From contig CAMAQQ010000069.1 of the NCBI GenBank assembly GCA_945860575.1, positions 1 through 6,649 of the forward strand: 6,649 bases of DNA. The letters run 5' to 3'. The notes under the pieces were generated by a model. That model made no database searches and was not told the DNA's origin. It saw nothing but the letters and a program-made list of their open reading frames with translations. Source of the DNA: Ferrithrix thermotolerans DSM 19514. GTDB taxonomy: Bacteria; Actinomycetota; Acidimicrobiia; Acidimicrobiales; Ilumatobacteraceae. Positions 5,775 to 6,649 of this stretch are shown here, in pieces (the first letter of the stretch is position 1; each line of letters begins with the position of its first letter). The position numbers were made by a program, and so were the translations under genes.

Positions 5775-6649
5775 ATGGAACGCTTTGGTCTTGTCGGTTT
5801 GCCAAACGCTGGAAAGTCGTCCTTATATAACGCTCTAACCGGCTCGAATGCGCTCGCGGCGCCTTACCCGTTTGCGACTAAAGATCCGAACATTGGCATG
5901 GCCAAAGTTCTTGATCCGCGACTTGATGCACTCGCCGAAATGTCAAAGACGCAAAAAACTGTTTACGCCACTGTTGAAGTTGTCGATATCGGAGGATTGG
6001 TTGAAGGCGCTAGCAAAGGTGAAGGACTCGGCAATAAATTTCTCGCCAACATTCGCGAAGTAGATGCGATCGTTTACGTGTTGCGCGCTTTTGCTGACGA
6101 CGATATTCCGGGGCCGAGTGACCCGCTTGAACATTTGCGAGTACTCGAAATCGAACTTGCGCTCGCCGACCTCGAATCTGTTGAGACAAAAATTAATCGG
6201 ATGCAGAAGGCTGCACGAATGGATAAGTCGCTTGAAGATGAACTTGGTGCGTTGACTCGCGCTCAAGCGAATCTTGCCGAAGGTCGACCGCTATATCGAG
6301 CGGTGATTTCAAAAGATGATGCTGAATTACTGGCGCCACATTTTTTGTTGACGACTCGACGAGTGTTGGCAGTTGTCAATGTCGCCGAAGACGATCTGGC
6401 GCGAATTCCAGAGTTTGAGGCAATCGTGCGCAAAGAACTTGCGCCACCTGGTTCGGCAAGTGAAAGCCAAGTTGAAGTGCTCGGCATGAGCGTGCAACTT
6501 GAAGCCGAAGCCGCGCAGTTAGAACCAAAAGACCGTAAAGAAATGCTTGAAGCACTCGGCCTGGGCGAAGGTGCTTTGCCACGAATGGTGCGTTCGGCAT
6601 ATCACCTACTTGGTTTGCGAACTTATTTTACGACTGGCGAAAAAGAAAC
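5775..6649 (+). CDS. ychF: YchF/OLA1-type ribosome-associated ATPase, 3'-partial
   Basis: YchF is an Obg-family P-loop protein that binds ribosomes, prefers ATP over GTP, and acts in translation and stress responses. The frame is open from the ATG to the window end (291 codons); family members have about 360 residues, so about 70 C-terminal residues are missing. Seen in order: P-loop GLPNAGKS (8-15); switch I PFATKDPNIG (32-41); G3 DIGGLVEGASKGEGLGN (71-87), where the usual motif is DIAGLV; a coiled-coil-like helical insert (about 125-170); NVAE (202-205) in place of the GTPase NKxD, the mark of ATP preference; and the start of the TGS domain (LRTYFTTGEKE, 281-291). Switch I has KD where most homologues have IE. 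It is divergent from sufB and has no Shine-Dalgarno. Confidence 0.95.
   Translation, partial: MERFGLVGLPNAGKSSLYNALTGSNALAAPYPFATKDPNIGMAKVLDPRLDALAEMSKTQKTVYATVEVVDIGGLVEGASKGEGLGNKFLANIREVDAIVYVLRAFADDDIPGPSDPLEHLRVLEIELALADLESVETKINRMQKAARMDKSLEDELGALTRAQANLAEGRPLYRAVISKDDAELLAPHFLLTTRRVLAVVNVAEDDLARIPEFEAIVRKELAPPGSASESQVEVLGMSVQLEAEAAQLEPKDRKEMLEALGLGEGALPRMVRSAYHLLGLRTYFTTGEKE

Noticed and set aside
5848..6063. 71-codon + strand frame within ychF
   Set aside because: Different frame from ychF, which is continuous with all its G motifs across the same stretch; Arg/Leu-rich shadow.
5943..6266. 107-codon - strand frame opposite ychF
   Set aside because: Antisense to conserved YchF sequence, with no recognisable family or start signal.

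Overview
The window looks like chromosomal DNA from an actinobacterium with moderate G+C. The gene order sufB-(small protein)-sufD-Rieske ferredoxin-sufC, with short or overlapping junctions, is an actinobacterial-style SUF iron-sulfur assembly operon. The YchF at the right end resembles what I remember of Acidimicrobiia homologues. This placement comes from recalled family knowledge and was not computed.

Layout: positions 1-1602 (+) hold the 3' part of a family 5 extracellular solute-binding protein (oligopeptide/dipeptide/nickel class). Its signal peptide lies off the left edge. Positions 1603-1770 separate two converging transcription units. They contain a tandemly duplicated hairpin/T-tract terminator and two weaker hairpins, all with T-runs on the + strand. 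Positions 1771-5634 (-) hold the SUF operon, read right to left: sufB, an unrecognised 109-aa four-cysteine protein with a lysine-rich tail, sufD, a Rieske [2Fe-2S] protein, and sufC. Positions 5635-5774 form a divergent regulatory region with a 30-bp interrupted palindrome upstream of sufB and a plausible promoter for the rightward gene. Positions 5775-6649 (+) hold ychF, the ribosome-associated Obg-family ATPase, cut off by the right edge.

How the genes work together: SufB, SufC and SufD should form the SufBC2D scaffold ATPase, in which nascent Fe-S clusters are built. The Rieske protein is a small electron carrier and may supply electrons. The four-cysteine protein is translationally coupled to sufD and is the most unusual element here, because it is not one of the classical SUF components. 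The cysteine desulfurase SufS and the sulfur-transfer protein SufU are absent: the operon ends at sufC, followed by terminators. They must be encoded elsewhere, or another desulfurase serves. No mobile elements, CRISPR arrays, tRNAs or rRNAs were seen.
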